Shown here piece after piece: positions 34,328 through 42,225 of a DNA stretch of 62,952 nucleotides (positions within the stretch are counted from its first letter, which is position 1; each line of letters opens with the position of its first letter). The stretch is from IMG/VR virus record IMGVR_UViG_3300048586_000467, positions 1-62,952 of that record, one strand, 5' to 3'. The stretch comes from a virus. The position numbers were made by a program, and so were the translations under genes. The notes under the pieces were generated by a model. The model saw only the letters and a program-made list of their open reading frames with translations, was not told where the DNA came from and did no database searches.

Positions 34328-35671
34328 ATGCAGAAGACAGCAATCAGTTGGACGAGCCTGACGTGGAACCCCGCTTCTGGATGCAGCAAAGTCAGCGACG
34401 GGTGCAAGCACTGCTACGCGGCGACGCTGAGCGCCAAATACGGCTGGACCGAAAAGCCGTGGACGATTCAGAACGAGGACGAGAACGTCGTCCTGAAGCC
34501 GCACAAGTTGCACGAGCCGTACAAGCAGACGGAGAAAGCCCGCTGCTTCGTCAACAGCATGAGCGACCTGTTTCACCGTGTCATTCCCGACTGGTATCGC
34601 GCTGCCGTCTTCGCAGTGATGCTTGACACGCCGTACATCACCTATCAGATCCTGACCAAGCGCCCTGAGCTGGCGGAGACATGGCACGAGCGCTTTCACG
34701 ACGCCATGCACACGCCGGAATACCAGCAGTTGATGAACGAGATCAAGGATAAGCGTGTGGCGGCCGCTCTGCGTAACGCCCTGCTCGTCAGTGATGAAGC
34801 ACGGCTCTCGCCCTGGGCCGACAATATCTGGATGGGCGCTTCGGTCGAAGACGCGCGTGTTCTGCACCGCCTCGACAGCCTGCGCCGCAACCAGGCCAAG
34901 ACACGCTTTGTCAGCGCCGAACCCCTGCTCGGCCCATGGGGGCCCGATGCGGACCTGACCGGTATTCACTGGGTCATCGTCGGCGGTGAGTCGGGTACGC
35001 ATATGAAGGACAAGGACGACCCGCGCTGGATGAAACAGGAATGGGCGCGCGAGATCCGCGATCTGTGCGTTGCTCAAGGCACTGCGTTTTTCTACAAACA
35101 GGACAGTGGCTACAAAACCGAGTTGCGCCCCTACCTCGTCGAAGAGGACGGCAGTCAATGGAAGTGGATGCAGTTCCCCGGCGACCTCGTCCCACCGACG
35201 AATGTCGCCACGGGCGAGATCTGGCCCGGTTGGACTGGCGAATCTGTCGCTGCCGTTGACCTGGTCCACAGCATCACGGTCCTGACTGCCCGCGTTGACT
35301 GCACGGACCCTGACGCCCTCGACATTACCGCCAAGAGCGCGAAGACGCCCGAAGGCGAAGCGCTGGCGCCCACCTGGGAGATGGTCAACGCCTACAAGTC
35401 GGGACTTGTCAGCGACGGACCGTACGCAGACCGCTACATTGCCCTGCTGCGCAGGCGCTATCGTGACGACCCCACCCCATTCCTGAGCATCCTCGAACGG
35501 GAGCGCGTGGTGCTGACCTGCTACTGCGCCGTCGGTGAGTTCTGCCACCGTCATCTCGCCGTCGATGTGTTGGAGAAAATCGCGATCAGTCGCAGGATCG
35601 GCTTCGAGCGCGGCGGCGAATGGCAGAAGCCCGCGCCAGTCGCGCCGGCAGTGCAACCTCGTCTGTTCTGA
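34328..35671 (+). CDS. Gp37/Gp68 (DUF5131) radical-SAM-like protein with C-terminal DUF488-like domain
   Basis: 447 residues. SWTSLTWNPASGCSKVSDGC and KHCYA (Cys19, Cys26, Cys29) is the hallmark of the phage Gp37/Gp68 family; LTKRPE, WMGASVE and WVIVGGESG follow as expected. The last ~140 residues end with LTCYCAVGEFCHRH, a DUF488-type cysteine/histidine motif, so two families are fused. The biochemical reaction is unknown; the three cysteines may hold an Fe-S cluster. It is convergent with a SAM-binding protein gene. Confidence 0.75.
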   Translation: MQKTAISWTSLTWNPASGCSKVSDGCKHCYAATLSAKYGWTEKPWTIQNEDENVVLKPHKLHEPYKQTEKARCFVNSMSDLFHRVIPDWYRAAVFAVMLDTPYITYQILTKRPELAETWHERFHDAMHTPEYQQLMNEIKDKRVAAALRNALLVSDEARLSPWADNIWMGASVEDARVLHRLDSLRRNQAKTRFVSAEPLLGPWGPDADLTGIHWVIVGGESGTHMKDKDDPRWMKQEWAREIRDLCVAQGTAFFYKQDSGYKTELRPYLVEEDGSQWKWMQFPGDLVPPTNVATGEIWPGWTGESVAAVDLVHSITVLTARVDCTDPDALDITAKSAKTPEGEALAPTWEMVNAYKSGLVSDGPYADRYIALLRRRYRDDPTPFLSILERERVVLTCYCAVGEFCHRHLAVDVLEKIAISRRIGFERGGEWQKPAPVAPAVQPRLF

Positions 35672-35675
35672 CACG

Positions 35676-36299
35676 TCACCCCTCCCGCTCCAGCAGCGCG
35701 AGGAAGTGCGTCATGTTCTGATGCACCCCACAGTAGTAGCCCGCGAAGTGGTTGACGCGATATCCCGCAGCAGCCACTTTTTCATTCACGAGTTCCTCGC
35801 ACACTTCCAGATAGATCGGGTGCAGGTCGTTGCCATGGCGGCCCACCGCGCCCTGCATCGAAGCGGTCGCCCAGGCGCGTTGCAACGCCAGCGTCTGACG
35901 CAGGCCGTCATTGACGACGAGCACCATCACCGGCGGAAGTGGGCGCGTGCTGCTGAAGTAAGCCTCCAGCGTGGGCCAGCACTCGCCATAGGGGTCGACG
36001 TCGAGCAGCTCGACCGCCAAGTGCGCCCCTGCGCCGCCCCTGAGTGCGCTCACGCAATCTGCTTCATACACCGCCCATGTGGGCCTCTGTTTCGCCAGTC
36101 GCGCCACCTTGCCCGGTTCCTGCTCGAAGACCACGCCCTGCGCCAGCGTCGGATAACAGGCGTTCCATAGCACACCGGCGCCGCCATGCGTCTCCATGAC
36201 GACCGGCTGTGTGATGCCGCGCGCGGCGAGCATCTCCAGCGCCTTGAGCCGCAGCGCCTTCTTATGGCGAAACGTCTGATTATCCTTTTGCTGAGTCAT
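35676..36299 (-). CDS. SAM-dependent methyltransferase-like protein
   Basis: 207 residues from the ATG that overlaps the upstream stop. METHGGAGVLWNACY resembles SAM motif I, VVFEQEP the next acidic strand, and LLDVDPYGECWPTLEAYF the catalytic strand seen in tRNA/rRNA methylases with a DPYG motif. The substrate is unknown. It lies at the end of the minus-strand accessory operon 35.7-39.7 kb. Confidence 0.6.
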   Translation of the reverse strand: MTQQKDNQTFRHKKALRLKALEMLAARGITQPVVMETHGGAGVLWNACYPTLAQGVVFEQEPGKVARLAKQRPTWAVYEADCVSALRGGAGAHLAVELLDVDPYGECWPTLEAYFSSTRPLPPVMVLVVNDGLRQTLALQRAWATASMQGAVGRHGNDLHPIYLEVCEELVNEKVAAAGYRVNHFAGYYCGVHQNMTHFLALLEREG

Positions 36300-36760
36300 G
36301 ATTGGTGCTTTATCCTTGCCCACTGCAAATAAGCTGCCATTGGCTCCATGCCATACAGAGCGCGGCGTTCGTCGACATGGGCCTCATCAAGAATGGGGTG
36401 GTGATACTGCGTGCCGAAGATTTGAGGTTGCCCACTGTTCTTCAGTACGCGATCGATCAGATAGGCCAAGTTGCGCGGCTTTGCTTCTCGGTAGCAAACA
36501 GCAGCGTGAAGCATTCCCAGGCATTCGACTTGAAAATCAAGGTCATGGTCAGAATGCTGTGCAATGATCCATGCCGCGAATGATGCCTTTTCCCCAACCA
36601 GCGAAAATCCCGGCCAGCCGTGCTTAGCAAGGATGTCTTTGAGTCGCTCGGCATGTTGGTGGAATAGCGGCTCGTTATCATCCGTACGACCTTCAGCACA
36701 CGCAGCCTGGTCGTCGTCAAACATGCGTTGCAGCCTTCGGGCAAGCGCCTTGTTGAGCAT
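36296..36760 (-). CDS. DUF6624-like protein
   Basis: 154 residues. The string of landmarks DQAACAEG, HAERLKDILAKHGWPGFSLVGEKAS, AAWIIAQHSD, PRNLAYLIDRVL, GQPQIFGTQY and VDERRALYGMEPMAAYL matches the DUF6624 family seen in bacterial proteomes. The function of the family is not known. Coupled to the genes on both sides. Confidence 0.7.
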   Translation of the reverse strand: MLNKALARRLQRMFDDDQAACAEGRTDDNEPLFHQHAERLKDILAKHGWPGFSLVGEKASFAAWIIAQHSDHDLDFQVECLGMLHAAVCYREAKPRNLAYLIDRVLKNSGQPQIFGTQYHHPILDEAHVDERRALYGMEPMAAYLQWARIKHQS

Positions 36761-37053
36761 CAGCCGCCCCTTTGTCCAGCACGTTTCGCTTCGATCTGAC
36801 TGAGGATCGCACCAGCGATCACCTCGTCATCCGTGCCATACGGGTTGTCCGGCGCCGCTTTGATTGCGTCGAGCGCGTCCTCGACCTTCTGCATGGCTCG
36901 ACGATTGACGTCGTTCATCTGCTCCGGCTGAAGGAAATATTCCAAAGCTCCTCCAAAACCACGCCCTGCCGGAACCGCCTCAACGGCGATCATCTCAATC
37001 AGCAGCTTTTTGACGTTCGGTCCCATCGGTTGCCCGTCCATATAGCGACCCAC
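36760..37053 (-). CDS. Hypothetical protein
   Basis: 97 residues from a GTG preceded by GGGGGAGG; the longer frame upstream overlaps the next gene and looks non-coding. Helical C-terminus (NRRAMQKVEDALDAIKAA, AGAILSQIEAKRAG). No family recognised. Confidence 0.5.
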   Translation of the reverse strand: MGRYMDGQPMGPNVKKLLIEMIAVEAVPAGRGFGGALEYFLQPEQMNDVNRRAMQKVEDALDAIKAAPDNPYGTDDEVIAGAILSQIEAKRAGQRGG

Positions 37054-37054
37054 G

Positions 37055-37459
37055 TTACAGCCTCCCCCTTGTGAGTCGGCACTGGTCCAACGCCTTGATG
37101 ACCGCTTCAGTGATCTTCTGGCTGCCAATCTCCAGCAAGGTCACTTCGCGTTGAGCAAGACGCTCGATTTCGCGTAGATAGTGGGATGGAACGCGGCGGA
37201 CATGATCCAGCGGCGGACGATAATCCCCCAACCCGGCCCACAGTTCCGTCTTCACGCGCGCGCCGTGACGGTCGTTATATGTCCAACCCCGGCAGACCGT
37301 TCGCACCCACTCACCTTTGAACAGGACTTCGATAGGCTCCCCCACCTCGACGTTGACGCCATACTCAGGCGAATATGTCAGCGGGTAGAGCGTCTCGCCG
37401 CCTTCCACAGGTGTCCGTCCAGTGTCAGGATCGACCGGACCAAGCTCACCGATATGCAC
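37055..37459 (-). CDS. Hypothetical protein
   Basis: 134 residues from the GTG at 37459 with GAGG six bases upstream; a TTG four codons earlier is the alternative. Beta-rich N-terminal two thirds (SPEYGVNVEVGEPIEVLFKGEW) and a helical end. Unknown function. Confidence 0.5.
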   Translation of the reverse strand: MHIGELGPVDPDTGRTPVEGGETLYPLTYSPEYGVNVEVGEPIEVLFKGEWVRTVCRGWTYNDRHGARVKTELWAGLGDYRPPLDHVRRVPSHYLREIERLAQREVTLLEIGSQKITEAVIKALDQCRLTRGRL

Positions 37460-37467
37460 GATGCACC

Positions 37468-37788
37468 TCAATTCAACTCAGGCCGGACGCCGAGCGGCGG
37501 GGCCAGAAATAGACGATGATGGATGACCGCGCCCGGTCGACGGTTGCGCAGGTCGATCCCCAGTGGGCGCGCTGGGCCGCGCATGGCGGTAATGAGAGCC
37601 GGGTCGTAGCTCGGCTCAGCGTGGCGGGATGGGGTCACCGGTACAGGCTTCAGCAGCGGCGCCGGCGCGATCATGGTTACGGGCACTTCGCGACGTCGTC
37701 GGGGCGTGACGACCACCGGCTCGAAGAAGCTCAGCAGGTAGCGAACGAAACAGCTTATATGAATTCTTAGGGTGTAAAGAAAAGTCAT
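37468..37788 (-). CDS. Small protein with N-terminal hydrophobic helix
   Basis: 106 residues. The first ~25 residues are hydrophobic (TLRIHISCFVRYLLSFFEPVVV), then basic and proline-rich. Operator site D straddles its start codon. It could be a membrane-anchored accessory protein; the coding status is only moderately secure. Confidence 0.4.
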   Translation of the reverse strand: MTFLYTLRIHISCFVRYLLSFFEPVVVTPRRRREVPVTMIAPAPLLKPVPVTPSRHAEPSYDPALITAMRGPARPLGIDLRNRRPGAVIHHRLFLAPPLGVRPELN

Positions 37789-37801
37789 GTTTTAACCCTA
37801 A
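37767..37801. promoter_or_regulatory. 35-bp two-arm operator, site D
   Basis: TTAGGGTG at 37767-37774 and AACCCTAA at 37794-37801, starts again 27 bp apart. It spans the start codon of the gene at 37788 and the stop of the gene at 37798, so it could act on transcription or on ribosome entry. Confidence 0.7.
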
Positions 37802-38301
37802 TAATCGCCGAAGGACGGCTTCGGCGGGTTGACGAGATCGGGGTGGCGCCCAGCCCACTCAATCCAGGCGCAGGCAATCGCCATCGCCTTCTGCTCTAAC
37901 GACCACCAGCGCGACGGCTCGCTTACCAGCAGGTACGCCCCATCGAAGGACGCCACGCAGCCCTGTTGAGGTCGGCAGACGAGCGCGAAATCGTGATACC
38001 GCTCGATCAGGCTAAGGGCGCGCTGCTCATCGCCTGCCCAGTCATGAACGTCGGCCCACGCCTCAGCTTCGGTCTTGCGCTCGCCCGCATGCCATCCGCG
38101 CTTGATCTCCTCGCCGTAGCGGCTGCCGGTGTAGCTCTCCCAGACCGGATTGCCCAGACCGTCCCACAGCTGGTAGTAGCAGTTCGCCTCATGGTCCTTG
38201 TCGTAGTGATAGACGTGGAAGCCCTTCAGGTCAGCAATCGCCCGATTGATTTGTGCGGGCGCTTCCCGGCTCTCCAGATCAATGGTGTCCAGTATTCCCA
38301 T
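37798..38301 (-). CDS. Phage ABA-sandwich-type protein
   Basis: 167 residues. The C-terminal half (TEAEAWADVHDWAG to SLEQKAMAIACAWIEWAG) resembles the phage ABA sandwich family, in which a helix-beta-helix unit ends with a predicted IC-A-A helix. Small early or accessory phage genes often carry it; no molecular role is known. Confidence 0.5.
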   Translation of the reverse strand: MGILDTIDLESREAPAQINRAIADLKGFHVYHYDKDHEANCYYQLWDGLGNPVWESYTGSRYGEEIKRGWHAGERKTEAEAWADVHDWAGDEQRALSLIERYHDFALVCRPQQGCVASFDGAYLLVSEPSRWWSLEQKAMAIACAWIEWAGRHPDLVNPPKPSFGDY

Positions 38302-38332
38302 GTGCGCACCTCTGGAACCTAATACGAATGAG

Positions 38333-39097
38333 TTACGGCAGGATTGCCATCTCGACCACGGCGCTGAGGTCCCGATGTCGGATCACGTGATGCGTCTGGC
38401 GCTCCGGCATGAACACCAGATACATCCGCGACTGGGGGTGTTGCCCGACGAGCACACCAGGGCCGGAGATTGCTGGACCGGGCGTGATGAAGTGGTCGGG
38501 CTGCTCGACGACGCCAGTGGGCATCTGGTCAAAGACAATCGTCTCGCCATGCCGATGGAACGTGGTATGAAAGACCAAGTCCGGCAGCGGAACGCCAGTC
38601 GGAATATAGAACGTAGCGTCAAGCGATGGTGTCCGCTGCTCGCCGGTGTCGAACTCCGGCACCGGGTCGATGTCCCGTGACACGAGCGCACCGACGCCAC
38701 CCTGAAACGTGATGGTAGTCGACACAGCGACGAACTCGCTGTACATCTCCACAATAGCGGGCTGGCTCTCGCACAACCGGACCAGCTCACGCAGGTCGGG
38801 CGGATCCTGGTCCTGCATAAAGTCACCGCGCCAGGTGCGAACAACCTCACCGTTCTGGATCATGCGCATCAGCCAGCGCTGCTTATCCGTCCAGGGGCGG
38901 GACTCCCGCTGAATGCGTTCCGTCTTCAGCAGTGCCAAGCACTCGCGGCATGTCGGGGCAGCCTGTGTGATCGGTCCGACGTCACGGCTAAGTCGACGAC
39001 CGCAGGCCGTGTGATAGATTGAGCCGCGGGCTTCGACGCGCAGCACATGCCCATCGACGCAGCGGACAATCGGGAGCGTGGCTGTCTCAGTCGTCAT
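38333..39097 (-). CDS. Hypothetical zinc-binding protein
   Basis: 254 residues from the ATG that overlaps the ParB-like stop. Early cysteines (VRCVDGH, TACGRR, PTCREC) could hold zinc. The C-terminal half is beta-rich, with FDTGEQRTPSLDATFYIPTGVPLPDLVFH and PERQTHHVIRHRDLSAV. No family recognised. Confidence 0.55.
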   Translation of the reverse strand: MTTETATLPIVRCVDGHVLRVEARGSIYHTACGRRLSRDVGPITQAAPTCRECLALLKTERIQRESRPWTDKQRWLMRMIQNGEVVRTWRGDFMQDQDPPDLRELVRLCESQPAIVEMYSEFVAVSTTITFQGGVGALVSRDIDPVPEFDTGEQRTPSLDATFYIPTGVPLPDLVFHTTFHRHGETIVFDQMPTGVVEQPDHFITPGPAISGPGVLVGQHPQSRMYLVFMPERQTHHVIRHRDLSAVVEMAILP

Positions 39098-39740
39098 GAA
39101 GATGCTCCAGATAGAACCGGCAGACTTCAAGGACCGCCTGCCCGCGATTGTTGATACCGGTCGCCCGCAGCGCCTGCTCGAACAGCGCCACCTCATCGAC
39201 GTAGAGCACCGGCTTGATCTGCTTCTGCCGGTCGCCGGTCAGCCGCGCTGATGAGCCGCTGTCGCCGTCAACTTTATCGTTGACCAGCTGCGCGACTTCG
39301 AGATCGGCGAGCAGGTCGTCCAGCTCGTCGGCCCGGAACAGGTCGGACAGATCCACCCCGTTCTCGATATCCTGCGCCACCTGTTCGGCATTCCAGGTCA
39401 GCGACAGTTCACCCGCCCGATTGTCGGCATACGCCAGTTTGCGAGCGCGGTCGTCCGCCTCATCGTCGAGCCGCAGGTCTGTACGTTTTACGACCACCAC
39501 GGCGCGCCCGTCGGTCTCGACTTCGATTACCTCATCAATGCCGGCAGCCCGTGCGCCCTTCAGCGCCTGGTTGCCCGCGATCAGCGTGCCGTCGGCGTCC
39601 GCCAGCAGCGACCGCCCCGCCCCGTTCTGTGCGAAGCTCTGTTCAATCGCCTGCTGCCCGCGTGGGCTGCTCTGATTTGCGTTATGCGGGTCGGGTCGAT
39701 AGTCTTCGAGCTTCCGCCGCGTGACCTTCACTTGTCCCAT
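39087..39740 (-). CDS. ParB/Srx-fold nuclease-like protein
   Basis: 217 residues from MGQVKVTRRKLEDYRPDPHNAN. The core GQQAIEQSFAQNGAGRSLLADADGTLIAGNQALKGARAAG is the ParB N-terminal fold with the G-N-Q-ALKGA variant of the usual GEHR motif. Phage relatives sit next to methylases and terminases rather than in partition. It is first in the minus-strand accessory operon, behind a promoter with a LexA-type box. Confidence 0.75.
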   Translation of the reverse strand: MGQVKVTRRKLEDYRPDPHNANQSSPRGQQAIEQSFAQNGAGRSLLADADGTLIAGNQALKGARAAGIDEVIEVETDGRAVVVVKRTDLRLDDEADDRARKLAYADNRAGELSLTWNAEQVAQDIENGVDLSDLFRADELDDLLADLEVAQLVNDKVDGDSGSSARLTGDRQKQIKPVLYVDEVALFEQALRATGINNRGQAVLEVCRFYLEHLHDD

Positions 39741-39787
39741 AAGCGCCCCTTGTGCAATAAGAGCATTAAGACAGGATTGTTGGCGAC

Positions 39788-39816
39788 AGTATAGCACAAA
39801 GGTTCTATGCTTAGAA
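39788..39816 (-). promoter_or_regulatory. Minus-strand promoter of the ParB-like operon
   Basis: On the minus strand TTCTAA, 17 bases, TATACT. The -35 is weak but the -10 is good, preceded by TGC. A LexA-type box covers the spacer. Confidence 0.55.
39792..39807. promoter_or_regulatory. LexA-type box at the ParB-like operon promoter
   Basis: TAGCAC-AAAG-GTTCTA, one mismatch from the TAGYAC/TAGAAC form in the left half. It overlaps the promoter spacer and touches the -10 element. Confidence 0.6.
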
Positions 39817-39854
39817 TAATATCGCTGGAATGCTCACCCCTCACAATTTGGGGG

Positions 39855-39883
39855 TTGAGAAAACATATACGCTATGTTATAAT
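39855..39883 (+). promoter_or_regulatory. Strong sigma70-like promoter for the structured RNA
   Basis: TTGAGA, 17 bases, TATAAT. Transcription would start at about 39890, right at the structured region. It is divergent from the ParB-like operon. Confidence 0.75.
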
Positions 39884-39889
39884 ATAGAT

Positions 39890-40076
39890 AGTTGAGTGAC
39901 CGAGCGCGAGGGAGCGCGCCGGGACAACCGAAGACAAGGCCCAGACCGGGCGCAGCAAGGGACGGCTACTAAACGCGGAAACGCGGCTGGCGGACACGCA
40001 CCCCCTGCGTAGGTGCCGGGTTGCAGCCTTGTCAGCCTACAGGACGGCTTACGGTTAGCCGGGTGCTACTAGCACA
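39890..40076 (+). ncRNA. Structured non-coding RNA candidate
   Basis: About 185 nt with no good reading frame, directly behind a strong promoter. Visible pairing: a GCGC hairpin at 39904-39919; a perfect 8-bp long-range helix GACAAGGC (39933-39940) with GCCTTGTC (40026-40033); inside it CGCG-GAAA-CGCG with a GNRA loop (39974-39985) and ACGCA-N5-TGCGT (39996-40010); and two 3' hairpins, CGGCT-N7-AGCCG (40045-40061) and GTGCT-ACT-AGCAC (40063-40075). The nested layout is that of an independent RNA, not a leader. I do not recognise a known class. Confidence 0.6.
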
Positions 40077-40156
40077 AACATTCTCAATAATTAAGCTCTC
40101 AACACTTCATTATATATCTCAATACTAGCTTTACACTTAAAACATATATCATATGC

Positions 40157-40202
40157 TATACTATAGATGTCCTGCGGGGGATAAAGGGGGCCTATCGGCC
40201 CC
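40157..40202 (+). promoter_or_regulatory. -10 element and leader hairpin of the 40239 gene
   Basis: TATACT at 40157-40162, preceded by TGC, is a likely extended -10. Downstream a GGGGCC-TATC-GGCCCC hairpin (40187-40202) lies in the 5' leader, with AAGGAG before the GTG start at 40239. The stretch 40077-40156 is AT-rich and holds no gene. Confidence 0.5.
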
Positions 40203-40238
40203 GACCCGGGACCTAGCAGCCACAAAGGAGCAAACACC

Positions 40239-40733
40239 GTGGCAACCAAAAAACTGAACCAGCACGTAATGACGAAGGCGTTTCGCATGGGCTTGATTGC
40301 CTTGTACGGCGAAGTGCTCATGAAGGCAGGCGTGAGCCTGGCGGATGAGGACATTAAGCCGCACATCAACAGCAGCGCGACGGTGAAGCTGACGGACGCC
40401 CAGCTTGACAAGCTGCGTAAGGCCAACGTTCCCGGTTTCGTGGAACTGTCGGCCCACGGCAACAGCGGGGCCATCACCATCCACTGTGAGAAGGCGCGGC
40501 TGTTTCTGATGGACAACCGCCCGACCCTCACCCCTGAGGAACGGGAAGCCCGGACACGCGGCAAGGGGACGGGGCCGAACGTCGGCACGAAGGAAGAGCA
40601 GGAAGCGCGCCGCATCGCTCGTGAAGAACTGAACCGGCAGCTTGCGGAGGCCTACGGTATTCAGTTCGGCAAGCCGAGCGATGCGGACGATGTCGAGGCC
40701 GAGGAAGACGACGACGACACGGACGAAGCGTAA
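40239..40733 (+). CDS. Hypothetical protein with acidic tail
   Basis: 164 residues from a GTG with AAGGAG upstream. Helical N-terminus, a middle part VPGFVELSAHGNSGAITIHCEKARLFLM that reads like a small beta domain, and a very acidic C-terminus (EAEEDDDDTDE). Its strong promoter and position suggest early expression. No family recognised. Confidence 0.6.
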   Translation: MATKKLNQHVMTKAFRMGLIALYGEVLMKAGVSLADEDIKPHINSSATVKLTDAQLDKLRKANVPGFVELSAHGNSGAITIHCEKARLFLMDNRPTLTPEEREARTRGKGTGPNVGTKEEQEARRIAREELNRQLAEAYGIQFGKPSDADDVEAEEDDDDTDEA

Positions 40734-40790
40734 CACCAGCATGGCGGCGGGGCAAGCCACGGCCTGCCCCGCCCCACTGGATACCCGCTG

Positions 40791-41072
40791 ATGGCCCGAC
40801 CGTTACCAACCTACGCCGAAGCGCTGCTGCAATCGTTACTGCGCAGCGCGGAACTGACCACCGAAACGGACAGCGACCGCACCAGCATGAGCAGCATCCG
40901 CGCCCACTACCTCAGCGAACTGATTCACCACCTGATTCAGATGCTGGTGTCGCGCGGCTATGACGTGGGCGCGCTGGTTGCAGCACTGGACGAGAACGCC
41001 CAGCGCTGGCGACCGCTGGCGGATGACACGCCGCCGAAGCCGACCGGACTACGGCGCTTCCTGAAACGTTAG
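40791..41072 (+). CDS. Hypothetical helical protein
   Basis: 93 residues, mostly helical (YAEALLQSLLRSAELT, YLSELIHHLIQMLVSRGYDVGALVAALDENAQRW) with a basic end. Likely in the transcript of the 40239 gene. Unknown. Confidence 0.55.
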   Translation: MARPLPTYAEALLQSLLRSAELTTETDSDRTSMSSIRAHYLSELIHHLIQMLVSRGYDVGALVAALDENAQRWRPLADDTPPKPTGLRRFLKR

Positions 41073-41083
41073 ACGGATGAGCA

Positions 41084-41112
41084 GGGCCGCTCGTGGCGAG
41101 GGCGGGCGGCCC
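41084..41112 (+). terminator. Hairpin after the 40791 gene
   Basis: GGGCCGC (41084-41090) pairs with GCGGCCC (41106-41112). There is no T-run, so this is a weak terminator or an RNA-end hairpin. The rest of the 300-base gap to 41374 holds a promoter and a possible 31-codon frame at 41301 that I do not rate highly. Confidence 0.4.
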
Positions 41113-41207
41113 CATCGGCGCGAAAATTTCTACGGGCGGGATTGAATTGCACGACGATGGGCGGCTGCTTCAAAACGCCCTTCCTTTTTCGTTGCTCAAT
41201 TTTCCTG

Positions 41208-41236
41208 TTGTCATGATGTACAATATATGCTATGAT
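41208..41236 (+). promoter_or_regulatory. Sigma70-like promoter
   Basis: TTGTCA, 17 bases, TATGAT, with TGC before the -10. It drives the nuclease-helicase run starting at 41374. Confidence 0.7.
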
Positions 41237-41373
41237 CTCATCACATTCACACCACGACGCAGCATCCCGCGTCACCCATCGGGCGCAGCCAGGACAGGGC
41301 ATGAAACCGCCAAACCTGCGCAAAACCGCAAGAAACGTGCGATTCCGACCGCAGCCACAGGACAACATGAGAC

Positions 41374-42225
41374 ATGGTAGCCGCAATTGCTCTTGACTAT
41401 ACGAATGACATAAGCGCGGTGATTGACTGGTCCGCCGGGAAGGTGTTTACGACCGGCACGGCGCCGCGCGAGCAGGCACGGAAGAAGTATCCGGTGACCT
41501 GCGCCTGTGGGCAGGTCCGCTGGCTAACCGCTTCCGACGCACGTCGGGCCGGGGACTGCTTCCGCTGTGCGCAGCGCCGGAAGGCCGCAATGGGGTATGA
41601 GGCGATGGTGGCGCGTTATGGCGAGAAGTGGGCCGTGCACCATCTCCAGGCCTATCGACTGGAACATCCGTCGTCACTCGAGCAGGCGGTGATGCTGACC
41701 TTGAGCGACCTGCACGTGAGCTATCGCCGTGAGGTATGGCTGGCGACGAAGGCCAGCGGGCGCAAGCAGCGCGTGTATCTGGTCGACTTCATAGTGACAG
41801 TGCGCGGGATTGACTATGCGATTGAGGTCAACGGCGAGTGGGCGCACCGCCACCATGCGCGGCGCGATCAATTGAAGCTGCGCCTGCTGCGTCGACGAGG
41901 TTATCCGGTACTGGTGCTGACGGAAGCGGATATCCGCGCTGGTCGCACCGAGTCGCTGCTGAAGGCTTTTCTCGATCTCGACATCCCGGGTCAGATGGTG
42001 CCAAAGCGCGGCTGTTACATCAAACGCGGGGATGTCGTCTCGCCTCGACCGGGAGAGGCCTATCGTGTCCTGCACATTGAGGAAGACGGGCCGCTGACCT
42101 GTGAGGGTGTCTGGCTCGATCTGCGCGCCCCAGCTGACTTGCCGCCCTGGCGACACAAGTCGCGCTTCAACCTTCATCAGCTCAAGTGGTACACCACATT
42201 CGAACAAGGAGTCGCTCATGTTTAA
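41374..42225 (+). CDS. Zinc-finger protein with Vsr/PD-(D/E)XK-like nuclease domain
   Basis: 283 residues. CACG (43-46) and CFRC (62-65) form a zinc site. From ~98, SSLEQAVMLTL, YLVDFIVTVRG (Asp138) and YAIEVNGEWAH (Glu151) give the E...D...ExN pattern of Vsr/DUF559-like restriction-fold nucleases. It overlaps the helicase gene and is probably coupled to it, suggesting joint action in DNA processing, recombination or defence. Confidence 0.65.
   Translation: MVAAIALDYTNDISAVIDWSAGKVFTTGTAPREQARKKYPVTCACGQVRWLTASDARRAGDCFRCAQRRKAAMGYEAMVARYGEKWAVHHLQAYRLEHPSSLEQAVMLTLSDLHVSYRREVWLATKASGRKQRVYLVDFIVTVRGIDYAIEVNGEWAHRHHARRDQLKLRLLRRRGYPVLVLTEADIRAGRTESLLKAFLDLDIPGQMVPKRGCYIKRGDVVSPRPGEAYRVLHIEEDGPLTCEGVWLDLRAPADLPPWRHKSRFNLHQLKWYTTFEQGVAHV

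Noticed and set aside
34241-35674. Long minus-strand reading frame of 477 codons
   Set aside because: It is the complement of the Gp37/Gp68-type gene, whose cysteine motifs and ribosome site are clear on the plus strand.
41301-41396. 31-codon frame before the nuclease gene
   Set aside because: It overlaps the nuclease start and its ribosome site is weak; not annotated as a gene.
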